Assembly: GCF_009498035.1 (NCBI RefSeq)
Contig: NZ_CP034550.1
Span: forward strand, 10,478,001-10,542,000
Length of the DNA: 64,000 nt
Reading direction: 5' to 3'
From: Saccharothrix syringae
GTDB lineage: Bacteria; Actinomycetota; Actinomycetes; Mycobacteriales; Pseudonocardiaceae
The notes beneath the pieces are model-generated. The model did no database searches, was not told where the DNA came from, and worked only from the letters and a program-made list of their open reading frames with translations. A program made the position numbers and the translations under genes. Numbering within the stretch: the stretch's first letter is position 1; each line of letters begins with the position of its first letter. Below, one piece after another: positions 31,056-39,712 of this stretch.

Positions 31056-32051
31056 GTGACCTCACCCCTGAGCAGCTCGTTCCGCGGCAGCCTCCTCGCC
31101 GGCGCCGTCGGCGACGCGCTCGGCGGCTCGATCGAGTTCGACCGGATCGACCGCATCCGGGGCCGCTTCGGCCCGTCGGGCCTCACCGACTACGCGCCCG
31201 CCTACGGGCGGCTGGGCGCGATCACCGACGACACCCAGATGACCCTGTTCACGCTGGAGGGGCTGGTCCTGGCGCGGCGGCGGGGCAGCGACCCGGTGCA
31301 CGAGGTGCGGGTGGCCTACGGGCGGTGGCTGCGCACCCAGGGCGGGCCGGAGGTGCCGCGGGACGGGTGGCTGCTGGACGTGCCCGGGCTGCACGACCAG
31401 CGCGCGCCCGGCAACACGTGCCTGACCGCGCTGCGCTCCGGGGTGCTGGGCACGGTGGACAACCCGATCAACGACTCGAAGGGCTGCGGCGCGGTGATGC
31501 GCGCGGCGCCCGTGGCGCTGTGGTCCGACGACGTGGCCGAGGTGTTCGAGCTGGCCGCCGCGACGGGCGCGCTCACCCACGGCCACCCCAGCGGCTACCT
31601 GTCGGCGGGCGTGCTGGCGGTGCTGGTGCAGCAGCTGCTGGCCGGCGCCGCGCTGCCCGACGCGATCCGGACGGCCCGCGCCGAGCTGGTCGGCTGGACC
31701 GGACACGAGGAGCAGCTGAGCCTGCTCGACCTGGCCGTCGAGCTGGGCACGCGCGGCGTGCGGCCGACGCCCGAGGTGATCGAGACCGCGCTGGGTGGCG
31801 GCTGGGTCGGCGAGGAGGCGCTGGCGATCGCGGTGCTCACCGCCCTGGCCGCGCGGGACCTGGCGGACGGCCTGCTGCTCGCCGTCAACCACTCGGGGGA
31901 CAGCGACTCGACCGGCGCGCTGTGCGGCAACCTGCTGGGCGCGCGGGACGGCGTGGCGGCGATCCCCGGGCACTGGCTGGCGGACCTGGAGCTGGCGGAC
32001 GTGCTGGACCGGCTGCTGGCCGAGGCGATCGAGGTGTTCGGGCTCGGCTGA
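31056..32051 (+). CDS. ADP-ribosylglycohydrolase family protein
   Basis: All-helical di-magnesium hydrolase family that removes ADP-ribose from proteins or small molecules (DraG-like). Metal ligands are visible in [23 protein letters not shown] and the C-terminal [18 protein letters not shown]. Length is 331 residues. No partner ADP-ribosyltransferase is adjacent, and this family also includes ADP-ribosyl cleaning and crystallin-like enzymes, so the target is unknown. Confidence 0.9.
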   Translation: MTSPLSSSFRGSLLAGAVGDALGGSIEFDRIDRIRGRFGPSGLTDYAPAYGRLGAITDDTQMTLFTLEGLVLARRRGSDPVHEVRVAYGRWLRTQGGPEVPRDGWLLDVPGLHDQRAPGNTCLTALRSGVLGTVDNPINDSKGCGAVMRAAPVALWSDDVAEVFELAAATGALTHGHPSGYLSAGVLAVLVQQLLAGAALPDAIRTARAELVGWTGHEEQLSLLDLAVELGTRGVRPTPEVIETALGGGWVGEEALAIAVLTALAARDLADGLLLAVNHSGDSDSTGALCGNLLGARDGVAAIPGHWLADLELADVLDRLLAEAIEVFGLG

Positions 32052-32171
32052 GTCGCGGCTCCCGGCCGCACCTCCGACCACCGGTATCGGCTCCCCGCTC
32101 CGCCAGCACCGCCCCGGCGTGACCCGACCCAGTCCGGTCCACCGCAGCCCCGACAGTCCCTCCCCAACCAC

Positions 32172-32200
32172 TGGACACTCTTAATCTACATAGGTAGCCT
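32172..32200 (+). promoter_or_regulatory. Leaderless promoter of the padR-like gene
   Basis: TGGACA (32172-32177), 17-bp spacer, TAGCCT (32195-32200), then 7 nt to the GTG at 32208. This is the best-formed example of the leaderless layout in the window. GGTA-GCCT-TACC, a short dyad spanning the -10 element, could serve as an autoregulatory site. Confidence 0.6.
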
Positions 32201-32207
32201 TACCCGC

Positions 32208-32525
32208 GTGGAACCGCTCGGGCGCATCGGCCGGGCCACCGTCGACGTGCTGGCCGTCCTCCTGGACAGCGACCGACCGCGATGGGGCCTGGAGATCATC
32301 AAGCTGACCGGACGACCGTCCGGCAGCGTCTACCCCCTGCTCGACCGCCTGGAACGGGCCGGCTGGGTCACCTCCGAGTGGGACGACGACAGCGACCGCC
32401 GCGGCCCGCGCCGCCGGATGTACGTGCTCACGCCCGAGGGTGCCCGCGAGGCCGCCCGGGTCCGCGCCCGGAGGTCCGCCCGGGCCGGGACCACCCCCAC
32501 GACCCGACCGGAGGCAGCCCGATAA
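32208..32525 (+). CDS. PadR family transcriptional regulator
   Basis: Winged-helix regulator of 105 residues. WGLEIIKLTGRPSGSVYPLLDRLERAGWVTSEW is the DNA-binding core; the C-terminal dimerisation helix is short and Arg-rich, as in the small PadR subgroup. It heads a two-gene unit with the small membrane protein that follows, which it may control. Confidence 0.87.
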   Translation: MEPLGRIGRATVDVLAVLLDSDRPRWGLEIIKLTGRPSGSVYPLLDRLERAGWVTSEWDDDSDRRGPRRRMYVLTPEGAREAARVRARRSARAGTTPTTRPEAAR

Positions 32526-32545
32526 CCCGCTTCGCCCTGGCCCTG

Positions 32546-32821
32546 GTGCGCGCCGCCGCCGCGCTGCTCCCGCACGGGCAGAGGAGCCGCTACCTGGAGC
32601 AGTGGCGCGCCGACGTGGCCGGTGCCCGGGAGGCGGGGCTGCACCCGCTCGGCGTCGCGTTCGGCGCCGTCCGCGTCGCGGGGCGGGAACGGGGGCCCGT
32701 CGCGCTGCCCGTGGGGCTGCTGGCGCTGGCCCTGCGGCTGCGGCAGAGCCCGCACCCGGGCGCGGTGCTGGTGGTGGTGCTGCTGGCGAACCTCGGCGGG
32801 GGCGTCCTGCTGGTGATCTGA
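32546..32821 (+). CDS. Small membrane protein downstream of PadR
   Basis: Not recognised. It has a reading frame of about 91 residues from GTG 32546, with one clear C-terminal membrane segment (VLVVVLLANLGGGVLLVI) and an amphipathic region before it. The frame is open a little further upstream, across the padR stop, where only an ATA (overlapping that stop) could start. The actual start is uncertain. The coupling suggests it is the effector or target partner of PadR. Confidence 0.55.
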   Translation: MRAAAALLPHGQRSRYLEQWRADVAGAREAGLHPLGVAFGAVRVAGRERGPVALPVGLLALALRLRQSPHPGAVLVVVLLANLGGGVLLVI

Positions 32822-32837
32822 ACCGGCGCGACAGGAC

Positions 32838-33194
32838 CTAGCGCCACGGCTCCGGAGCCACCGACGGGTGCGTGTCGCGCAGGTCGGTCTTCACCCGGTC
32901 GTGTCGATCGCGGGCCGCCTGGCCGTCGGGCAGGGCGAGGACGCCGGCGATTTCCTCCCACGACCTCCCCTGCGCCAGGAGCAGGTCGAACAACGCCCCC
33001 TCGGCCTGGTCCACCAGCCGCCGCGAGCGCACGACCGAGCGCCGCCACGCCTTCAGCACGTCGTCGGACGCGGTGGCGCCGTCGCGGGGTCCGAGCACCG
33101 CGAGCTGGGCCGGCGGCGAGGCGCCCGGGAGCGGGGCGGGCCAGTGCTCCGCGATCCAGTCCAGCAAAACCCGCTCGAACGCGCCGTCGCCCAT
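32838..33194 (-). CDS. Small protein with HTH-like C-terminal region
   Basis: 118-residue soluble protein, not assigned. GRSWEEIAGVLALPDGQAARDRHDRV near the C-terminus resembles a sigma-factor region-4-like helix-turn-helix. The N-terminal half contains SARRSVVRSRRLVDQ-like basic helices. ATG 33194 is preferred over the ATG at 33203, because GGAG is too close to the latter. Convergent with the padR unit. Confidence 0.6.
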   Translation of the reverse strand: MGDGAFERVLLDWIAEHWPAPLPGASPPAQLAVLGPRDGATASDDVLKAWRRSVVRSRRLVDQAEGALFDLLLAQGRSWEEIAGVLALPDGQAARDRHDRVKTDLRDTHPSVAPEPWR

Positions 33195-33239
33195 GCCACC
33201 CATGCTCCGGGTTCGATCATGGACGCGCAGGCGCGCGGC

Positions 33240-33500
33240 TCAGGCCGCGGTGTCGCCGCGCAGCTGGGCGCGCAGCCGTTCCCGCTCGGCCCGCCGCGCC
33301 GCCTGCTTGACCTCCAGCCCCTGCGCGACCCTGTTCCGCAACCCGCCGAACACGAACAGCGACAGCGGCAGGGCCACCACCACGCCCACGGCGAGCGCGA
33401 CCAGCAGCGGCACGTTCACGAGCACGAGCAGCGCGGTGACCGCGGCGACCATGCCCAGGCGCGCGCCGATGTAGAGCGTCACATCACGACCCAGGTGCAC
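33240..33500 (-). CDS. DUF4229-type membrane protein
   Basis: 86-residue protein with two membrane helices (about 14-32 and 35-53) and a basic helical C-terminus (RNRVAQGLEVKQAARRAERERLRAQ). Resembles DUF4229 proteins found near menA in actinobacteria. GTG 33500 sits 8 nt after TAACCT on the minus strand and could be leaderless. Function unknown. Confidence 0.68.
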   Translation of the reverse strand: MHLGRDVTLYIGARLGMVAAVTALLVLVNVPLLVALAVGVVVALPLSLFVFGGLRNRVAQGLEVKQAARRAERERLRAQLRGDTAA

Positions 33501-33523
33501 GATTACCCAGGTTACGCCCCGGG

Positions 33524-33985
33524 TCAGGCGTCCGGCCCGACCCCCGCCGTGTTCGGGCGCCCCTCGAACCGGGTGGAGAGCACCACCGTGGTGCGGGTCC
33601 GCGCGACGCCCTGGATGCGCCGCAGCCTGCCCAGCGTCCGCTCCAGCTCGTCCACCGTGGCCACCCGCACCTTGACGATGAACGACTCGTCGCCCGCCAC
33701 CCGGTAGCACGACTCGACCTCGACCAGCTCCCCCAGCGCCACCGCGACCTCGTCGTCGTCCGCGGTGTCGGTGGGGTGGATGCTGATCAGCGCGGTCACG
33801 CCCAGGCCGACCGAGCTGGGGTCGACCACGGCGTGGTAGCCGGTGATGACACCGGTGGCTTCGAGCTTGCCGACCCGCTCGTGCACGGCCGACGCCGACA
33901 GCCCGACCTTGCGGCCCAGGTCGGCGTAGGTGGCGCGGCCGTTCTCGCGCAGGGCGGCGATGATCTGGCGATCAAGAGCGTCCAC
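33524..33985 (-). CDS. Lrp/AsnC family transcriptional regulator
   Basis: 153-residue feast/famine regulator. The N-terminal HTH shows MDALDRQIIAALRENGRATYADLG and LSASAVHERV; the C-terminal RAM ligand-binding domain includes VEVESCYRVAGDESFIVKV. GTG 33985 is preceded by TACCCT at 33998-33993 and exactly 7 nt, the same leaderless layout as menF and ccdA. Effector amino acid unknown. Confidence 0.9.
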   Translation of the reverse strand: MDALDRQIIAALRENGRATYADLGRKVGLSASAVHERVGKLEATGVITGYHAVVDPSSVGLGVTALISIHPTDTADDDEVAVALGELVEVESCYRVAGDESFIVKVRVATVDELERTLGRLRRIQGVARTRTTVVLSTRFEGRPNTAGVGPDA

Positions 33986-34135
33986 CGGTCACAGGGTAGG
34001 GCCACCGGGGGCGATGTCCGAACCGCACGCTTCGTCCCTTACTACCTCTTTACCATCACCCAAGCGTTCGAGTACCCGAAGGGTGGAGTGCCACGATGCG
34101 TCCGGTACGTCTGTTCGCCAGCGGGGAGGATCACC

Positions 34136-34354
34136 GTGACCGTGACGCAGGGACACCAGGGGGAACGGCTGCTCACGCCGGGCGAGGTCGCCAACCTGTT
34201 CCGGGTCGACCCCAAGACGGTGACCCGCTGGGCCACCGCCGGGCGCATCGGCTCGATCCGCACGCCGGGCGGGCACCGCAGGTTCCGCGAGTCGGAGGTC
34301 CAGCAGCTGTTGTCGCAGCTCACGACCGAGGCCACCGAACCGGTCCGGCACTGA
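34136..34354 (+). CDS. bldC: BldC-type MerR-like developmental regulator
   Basis: 72-residue single-domain winged-helix DNA-binding protein. It matches Streptomyces BldC across the HTH: LLTPGEVANLFRVDPKTVTRWA then GSIRTPGGHRRFRESEVQQLL. BldC delays onset of development in Streptomyces by binding DNA repeats head to tail. GGGGAGGATCACC precedes the GTG. Together with the bldN-like gene at 57106, this indicates a filamentous, differentiating actinomycete. Confidence 0.92.
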   Translation: MTVTQGHQGERLLTPGEVANLFRVDPKTVTRWATAGRIGSIRTPGGHRRFRESEVQQLLSQLTTEATEPVRH

Positions 34355-34390
34355 CGCCGTACTCCTGGGCGACGAGGGTAATCTCGTGGC

Positions 34391-34399
34391 AAAGGAGGT
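34391..34399 (+). promoter_or_regulatory. Near-perfect Shine-Dalgarno deciding the start at 34407
   Basis: AAAGGAGGT, almost fully complementary to the 16S rRNA 3' end, lies 7 nt before ATG 34407. This argues against the GTG at 34386, which would place the SD inside the gene. Confidence 0.8.
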
Positions 34400-34406
34400 G
34401 GCGACC

Positions 34407-34586
34407 ATGCTGTACCTGCTCGCGGTGGTCGGTGCGCTGACGATCGCCGTGCTGCTGTGGCGTTCGTTCGGGCCCGACCGGGTCGAGACCGCCCCCAGTC
34501 GCCGGTTCGTCGCGCCGGACGACAACCCGGACTTCCTGCGCAAGCTCGGTGAGCAGCGCGCGAAGAAGCCCGAAGACGAGGAGTGA
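34407..34586 (+). CDS. Small conserved-type membrane protein, unknown function
   Basis: 59-residue protein with one N-terminal membrane segment (LYLLAVVGALTIAVLLWRSF) and a charged cytoplasmic tail (DDNPDFLRKLGEQRAKK). Placed directly after bldC and before a terminator, so probably co-transcribed with bldC. Function unknown. Confidence 0.72.
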   Translation: MLYLLAVVGALTIAVLLWRSFGPDRVETAPSRRFVAPDDNPDFLRKLGEQRAKKPEDEE

Positions 34587-34590
34587 CGAC

Positions 34591-34620
34591 GGGGCCTCGC
34601 CGACGCGGCGACGAGGCCCC
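34591..34620. terminator. Terminator between the bldC unit and the ParA-like gene
   Basis: A 9-bp outer stem GGGGCCTCG / CGAGGCCCC with an inner CCG / CGG pairing. It lies 4 nt after the stop at 34586 and 11 nt before the convergent stop at 34632, so it can serve both genes. Confidence 0.8.
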
Positions 34621-34631
34621 CGCGCCCCGGA

Positions 34632-36131
34632 TCAGTGGTGGGGGAAGTCGTCCGCCACCGTGGCGGCCAGCTCCAGCAGCGCCAGGCGGGTCGCCGGGGC
34701 GAGCTTGTCCAGCTCGATCTCCGCGCCCTCTTCCAGGTGCGAGTCGAACGGGATGCGCACCACCGCGCGGCACCGCTGCGCGAAGTGGGCGGCCAGCTTG
34801 TCCAGGTCGACCTTGCCCGAGCCCGGCCGCACCGAGTTGATCACCGCGACGGACTTCGCGACCAGGTCGCGGTAGCCGTGGGCCTCCAACCAGTCCAGCG
34901 TGGCCGCCGAGGTCTGCGCGCCGTCCACCGAGCCGGACGACACGAGCACCAGCGAGTCGGCCTGGTCGAGCACGCCCTTCATGGCCGAGTGCATCAGGCC
35001 GGTGCCGCAGTCGGTGAGCACGATGTTGTAGAACAGCTCCAGCAGCGAGACCGTGCGCAGGTAGTCCTGGTCGCTGAACGCCTCGGACACCGCCGGGTCC
35101 TGGTCGGACGCCAGCACCTCCAGCCGGCTGGGCGACTGCGAGGTGTACGCGCGCACGTCGCTGTACTTGGTGATCCGCGACGAGTCGCGCAGCAGGTGCC
35201 GCACGGTCGCCGTGGTCTCCCGGGGCACCTTCAGCGCCAGCGTGCCGCGGTCGGGGTTGGCGTCCACCGCGATCACCCGGTCACCGCGCAGCGACGAGAA
35301 CGTCGAGCCGAGCGTGGTCGTCGTGGTGGTCTTGCCGACGCCGCCCTTGAGGCTCAGCATCGCGATCTTGTAGCACCCGCGCAGCGGCTGGTTGATCCGC
35401 GCGATCAGCTCGCGCCGGCGCACGTCGGCCGGGCTCTCGCCCATGTTGATCAGGCCGCCGGTCATCGAGTGCAGCGTGCGGCGCCAGCCGGACTGCGGCG
35501 GGCGCTTGGCGCGCTTGATCAGCTCCTGCGACGTCACGTCGTTGGCGTTGCCGTGCTGCCGGGGCTGCGGCTGCTGCTGGGGGATGCTCTGCGGGAAGTT
35601 GTTGGGGAACCCGCCCTGGTACTGCTGGCCCGGCGGGTACTGGCCGCCGGGCGCCGGGTACGGGCCGGACTGGCCGCCCGCGACGGGGTACGGCCCCGAC
35701 TGCTGGCCGGGCACCGGGTACGGCCCGGACTGGTTGCCCGGCACGGGGTAGGGCCCGGACTGCTGGCCGGGCACGGGGTAGGCCCCGGACTGGTTCCCCG
35801 ACACCGGGTAGGCCCCCGACTGATTGCCGGGCACGGGGTAGGCCCCGGACTGGTTGCCCGACACCGGGTAGGCCCCCGACTGGTTGCCCGGCACCGGGTA
35901 CGGCCCGGACGGCGCGCCCTGCGCCGGGAAGCCGCCGGAGGGCGGCCCGGTCACCGGACCGGGCACCGGCCCCGACGCCGCCGGGTCCAGGTACACCGTC
36001 TGCGGCTCGACGTAGTGGGCGCCCGACCCCGGCTCGACCTGCTGACCGCCCGACTGGCCCGGGTCGGCCCGCCCCTCCTCGCCGGCCGGCTGCTGCCACG
36101 ACGGCTCGGGATTCTCGTAGCGACCGGTCAC
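34632..36131 (-). CDS. MinD/ParA-like ATPase with N-terminal decapeptide repeats
   Basis: 499-residue protein. Residues of about 1-180 are disordered and include nine or so copies of a ten-residue repeat of the type SGxYPVPGNQ (DNA 35640-35915). The C-terminal half is a deviant-Walker ATPase: LKGGVGKTTTT near residue 260, VDANPDRGTL and LTDCGTGLMHSAMKG. It resembles Rv0530 and the ESX-linked MinD-like proteins with proline-rich N-termini. GTG 36131 has GGAGG 8 nt upstream. Position after the cytochrome c maturation genes matches Rv0529-Rv0530. Role unknown; polar or secretion-related positioning is possible. Confidence 0.82.
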   Translation of the reverse strand: MTGRYENPEPSWQQPAGEEGRADPGQSGGQQVEPGSGAHYVEPQTVYLDPAASGPVPGPVTGPPSGGFPAQGAPSGPYPVPGNQSGAYPVSGNQSGAYPVPGNQSGAYPVSGNQSGAYPVPGQQSGPYPVPGNQSGPYPVPGQQSGPYPVAGGQSGPYPAPGGQYPPGQQYQGGFPNNFPQSIPQQQPQPRQHGNANDVTSQELIKRAKRPPQSGWRRTLHSMTGGLINMGESPADVRRRELIARINQPLRGCYKIAMLSLKGGVGKTTTTTTLGSTFSSLRGDRVIAVDANPDRGTLALKVPRETTATVRHLLRDSSRITKYSDVRAYTSQSPSRLEVLASDQDPAVSEAFSDQDYLRTVSLLELFYNIVLTDCGTGLMHSAMKGVLDQADSLVLVSSGSVDGAQTSAATLDWLEAHGYRDLVAKSVAVINSVRPGSGKVDLDKLAAHFAQRCRAVVRIPFDSHLEEGAEIELDKLAPATRLALLELAATVADDFPHH

Positions 36132-36264
36132 CGCTGGGGTCCTCCCTGAGCTGGAGCGGGTCGAGACCTCCCCGACCACACGCGTCCGACGGTAGCCGGG
36201 GACCGGCGGTTCCACGACACCGGGTGTGCGCTGGGCAACGCCTCCGTGCAGGTGGTCTACGCGA

Positions 36265-37206
36265 TCAGGCCACGCCCGCGTACGAGTGCAACCCAGTCGT
36301 TACGAGGTTGATGAAGAACAGGTTGAACACGGTCAGCGCGAAGCCGAGCGAGTTGATCCACGCCGCCGGCCTGCCGCGCCAGCCCGCCGTGGCCCGCGCG
36401 TGCAGGTACGCCGCGTAGACGACCCACGACACGAACGCCACGGTCTCCTTGGGGTCCCAGCCCCAGAACCGGCCCCACGCCGCCTCGGCCCAGATGGCGC
36501 CGCAGATGATGCCGATGGTGAACAGCGGGAAGGCGAACACCGTGCTGCGGTAGGCGAGCCGGTCCAGCACGCCGGCGTCGGGCAGCCTGGCGTAGCGCGC
36601 GCGGCCCGAGGACTTCAGCAGGTACAGCACGCTGGCCACGCCGGGCACCAGCAGCACGCCGCTGGAGACCGAGATCACCGACACGTGCACCACGAGCCAG
36701 TACGACTGGAGCGCCGGCTGCACGGGCGCGGCGTCGGCGTAGAGGACCGTGCCGCCGAGGAACATCAGGACCACGACCGGCACGAGCACGAACCCGCCGA
36801 GCCTGCGCACCGGGAACACGCGGGCCAGCACCAGCCACGTCACCACGCCCGCGAGCGTGAGCAGCGACATGTACTCGTACATGTTGCCCCACGGCGCGCG
36901 CCCGGTGGACAGGCCGCGCAGCACCAGCGAACCGGCCTGGAGCAGCACGCCGAGCACGTTGAGCGCCACGCCCATGCGGCCCAGGCGCTCGGCGCGGGAC
37001 CGCTGCGGCCTGCTGACCAGGCCGGGCGTCCACGTGCCGTCGGCCCGCGTGCCGCCGGAGGCGACCATCTCGCGCTCCCTGGCCGCCTTGGCCGGCCGGG
37101 CGAACGCCGCCTCGCACAGGTAGAGCACGGCGGCGAAGAAGTAGACCGCCACGGCCGCGCCGTACGTCCAGTCGCTGTAGGTCGCCAGGGTCGCGTTGAC
37201 CGGCAT
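36265..37206 (-). CDS. ccsB: Cytochrome c biogenesis protein CcsB (CcsA family)
   Basis: Heme-handling subunit of System II cytochrome c maturation, acting with ResB to ligate heme on the outer face of the membrane. 313 residues, about eight membrane helices; the heme-presenting motif appears as WGRFWGWDPKET, and conserved His residues lie in WLVVHVSV and near the C-terminus (LHSY). ATG 37206 overlaps the resB stop (TGATG). Confidence 0.94.
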   Translation of the reverse strand: MPVNATLATYSDWTYGAAVAVYFFAAVLYLCEAAFARPAKAAREREMVASGGTRADGTWTPGLVSRPQRSRAERLGRMGVALNVLGVLLQAGSLVLRGLSTGRAPWGNMYEYMSLLTLAGVVTWLVLARVFPVRRLGGFVLVPVVVLMFLGGTVLYADAAPVQPALQSYWLVVHVSVISVSSGVLLVPGVASVLYLLKSSGRARYARLPDAGVLDRLAYRSTVFAFPLFTIGIICGAIWAEAAWGRFWGWDPKETVAFVSWVVYAAYLHARATAGWRGRPAAWINSLGFALTVFNLFFINLVTTGLHSYAGVA

Positions 37207-38792
37207 CAGCTGTCCTCCTGATCGGCATCGGCCCGGTGCGCGAGCAGCAGGTCGCGGGACAACCCGTCGAACTCCTCGCCGTACCCGGCCTGGTCGGTCC
37301 GCGCGAGGCCGCCGACCTCAATCAAAGTACGCCCGCCGCCCAGCGGGGTCGCCCGCACCCACACCCTGCGCCGCTTGATGCTCAGCGACACGCCCAGCCC
37401 CAGGATGACCAGGATCGAGAACAGCAGCACCCAGGTCTGCGTCGGGTCGTGCGAGACCTGGAGGGCCACCCAGTCGCGCACGCCGTCGAACCGGATCACG
37501 GTGCCGTCGTCGAGGGTGAGCTGCTCGCCCTGCCGGAGGTTCTGGCGGGCGACCTTGAGCAGCTTGCCGTCGGCGACCATCTTCTGGTCGATGGAGAAGA
37601 TGGACTGGCCGCGCCCGGAGTCGGTGCCCAGGTCGCCGCGGTAGACGTCGACCGCGACCGCGGGGTCGTTGGCGGCGGGGAACGCGGAGTCCAGCAGCTC
37701 GCCGCGGAACACCGCGGTCGGCGCGAGCAGGCCGGTGATGGCGAGCTGGCCGCGGCGCCGCTGCTCGGCGTCGGTCACGCCCGGCGGGTCGAACTTGGTC
37801 GCGCCCTCGGAGGCGTAGGTGACGGTGTTGACCGGCCGCCACTGGACCTCGCCGGTGCGCGTCTGACCGTTGGGGAAGGTGACCGTGAAGACCGGCGTGT
37901 AGCCGTGGTCGATCAGGTAGACGCGGTCGCCCGCGGTGCGCAGCGGGCTGTTGACCTCCAGCCGGTACGGCCGCCACGTGCCGCTGTCGAGGTCCGCGCC
38001 CGACTGGTACTGCAGGTCGGCCCGGTAGCTCTCGGCCTGGCCGTTGTGCAGGTAGGTGGCCTCGAAGTCGTCCACCTTCACGCAGAACGGGCTGAGGTCG
38101 GAGCCGTCCACGCGCAGGCCGGGCCGGAACGAGTCGTAGTTGAACACGCCGGAGTTGCAGAACTGGCCGCCGTTGGCCTGCACGATGACCTGGCCCTCGT
38201 AGCCGAGCATCTTGCCCAGCGCGAACGCGACCAGCAGGCCCAGCAGGGAGAAGTGGAACACCAGGTTGCCGGTCTCGCGCAGGTAGCCGCGCTCGGCGCT
38301 GACCGTGCGGGCGCCGTCGGGCTCCTCGCGGGTGATGCGGCGCCAGCCCTTGAGCCGCCGCTCGGCCCCCGCCACGACGGCCTCCGGCGTCGCGTCGACC
38401 TCGGCGCTCGCGTGGTGCGGCATCCGGGACAGGTTGCGCGGGGTCAGCACCGGCCTGGCCCGCATCTGCCTGGCGTACTCCCAGGTGCGCGGCAGCAGGC
38501 AGCCGACCAGGGAGACGAACAGCAGCACGTAGACCGCGGAGAACCAGTAGCTGGCGTAGACGTCGTAGAACTGGAGGTCGTCGAGGAGGCGGCCCCACCA
38601 GCCGTGCTCGGCGATGTACTCGTCGACCTTGCCGGCGTTGAGCGAGCGCTGCGGCAGCAGGGCGCCCGGCATCGCGCCGAGGGCGAGCAGGAACAGCAGG
38701 GTCAGCGCGGTGCGCATGGCCGTGAGGCCGCGCCACGTGTTGCGCAGGAAGGCCAGGGCGGCCCGGATCGGTGTGGGCAGCGGGGCGGGCAC
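37206..38792 (-). CDS. resB: Cytochrome c biogenesis protein ResB
   Basis: System II partner of CcsB. 528 residues; N-terminal membrane helices (about 20-40 and 77-100), a third after RETGNLVFHFSLLGLL, a large extracytoplasmic domain (about 215-440) and a final helix (VLLFSILVILGLGVSLSI). GTG 38792 overlaps the ccdA TAG by one base, so translation is coupled. Confidence 0.93.
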   Translation of the reverse strand: MPAPLPTPIRAALAFLRNTWRGLTAMRTALTLLFLLALGAMPGALLPQRSLNAGKVDEYIAEHGWWGRLLDDLQFYDVYASYWFSAVYVLLFVSLVGCLLPRTWEYARQMRARPVLTPRNLSRMPHHASAEVDATPEAVVAGAERRLKGWRRITREEPDGARTVSAERGYLRETGNLVFHFSLLGLLVAFALGKMLGYEGQVIVQANGGQFCNSGVFNYDSFRPGLRVDGSDLSPFCVKVDDFEATYLHNGQAESYRADLQYQSGADLDSGTWRPYRLEVNSPLRTAGDRVYLIDHGYTPVFTVTFPNGQTRTGEVQWRPVNTVTYASEGATKFDPPGVTDAEQRRRGQLAITGLLAPTAVFRGELLDSAFPAANDPAVAVDVYRGDLGTDSGRGQSIFSIDQKMVADGKLLKVARQNLRQGEQLTLDDGTVIRFDGVRDWVALQVSHDPTQTWVLLFSILVILGLGVSLSIKRRRVWVRATPLGGGRTLIEVGGLARTDQAGYGEEFDGLSRDLLLAHRADADQEDS

Positions 38793-39568
38793 TAGAGCGG
38801 CAGTTCCAGGTCGCTGACCACGGCGTCGCGCAGCCAGTTGACGAACTCGCCCCACAGGCCGGTGACCAGGGCGATGCCGACCGCGACCAGCAGCGCGCCG
38901 CCGAAGACCTGCACCTGGCGCACGTGGTCGCGCAGCCAGCCGGTCGCCCGCACCGCCCAGCGCGCGCCGAGCGCGATCAGCACGAACGGCAGGCCCAGGC
39001 CCAGGCAGTAGGCCAGCACCAGCACCGCGCCGCGGGCGGTGACCGAGCCGACCTCGGTGCTGCGGGCCAGCGCCATCACGCCCATCAGGGTCGGGCCGAG
39101 GCACGGGGTCCAGCCCAGCGCGAACACGCCGCCGAGCAGGGGCGCGCCGAGCAGGCCGGCGCTGGGCGCGCGGTGCAGGCGGACGTCCTTCTGCAGCGCC
39201 GGGACCAGGCCGATGAACACCAGGCCCATGGCGATGGTGACGACGCCGCCGATGCGCTGGAGCAGGTCCGCCTCGAACCAGAACAGGTCGGTGAGGCCGA
39301 GCACCACGAACGAGGTCATCGCGAACACGGCGGTGAACCCGAGCACGAACAGCAGCGCCGCGCCCGCCACGCGCCAGCGGCCGGTCTTGCGGTCCTCGCC
39401 GGCGGCCACGGCGGGCGCCTCCGCGCCGACCAGGCCCGCCAGGTAGGCGAGGTAGCCGGGTACCAGCGGGACCACGCACGGGGAGGCGAAGGAGATGGCC
39501 CCGGCCAGCAGCGCCACCCCGGTCGCGAGCGCGATCGGACCCGAGGTGGCCAGATCTGTCGGGTTCAC
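38792..39568 (-). CDS. ccdA: Cytochrome c biogenesis protein CcdA
   Basis: Membrane thiol transporter passing reducing equivalents outward so that apocytochrome c CXXCH cysteines stay reduced. 258 residues, six helices. The reactive Cys pair is visible in ASPCVVPLVPGYLAYL and GWTPCLGPTL. GTG 39568 is chosen because TACCCT (minus strand 39581-39576) lies exactly 7 nt upstream, a leaderless layout, and similarity starts there. It heads ccdA-resB-ccsB. Confidence 0.92.
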   Translation of the reverse strand: MNPTDLATSGPIALATGVALLAGAISFASPCVVPLVPGYLAYLAGLVGAEAPAVAAGEDRKTGRWRVAGAALLFVLGFTAVFAMTSFVVLGLTDLFWFEADLLQRIGGVVTIAMGLVFIGLVPALQKDVRLHRAPSAGLLGAPLLGGVFALGWTPCLGPTLMGVMALARSTEVGSVTARGAVLVLAYCLGLGLPFVLIALGARWAVRATGWLRDHVRQVQVFGGALLVAVGIALVTGLWGEFVNWLRDAVVSDLELPL

Positions 39569-39575
39569 GCCGTCC

Positions 39576-39581
39576 AGGGTA
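39576..39581 (-). promoter_or_regulatory. -10 element of a leaderless ccdA promoter
   Basis: TACCCT on the minus strand, then GGACGGC and the GTG start. It is nearly the same 16-nt context as before menF. Confidence 0.5.
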
Positions 39582-39677
39582 GGTAGGCGGCCGGCCGGGT
39601 CGCCCACCGGACTCCCTTAGGAGCGACCCGGCTCACATTTCCCCGAACGAGTGACCCCTAAACCCCACTTTCAACCC

Positions 39678-39706
39678 TTGTGGGTGAAGAATTGGATGCA
39701 TAGCGT
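39678..39706 (+). promoter_or_regulatory. Promoter of the M64 peptidase gene
   Basis: TTGTGG (39678-39683), 17-bp spacer, TAGCGT (39701-39706), 6 nt before ATG 39713. No SD is visible; probably leaderless. Confidence 0.5.
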
Positions 39707-39712
39707 GACGAC

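Noticed and set aside
32190..32206. Iron-box-like sequence before padR
   Set aside because: TAGGTAGCCTTACC only partly fits the IdeR consensus and is fully accounted for by the -10 element and a short dyad.
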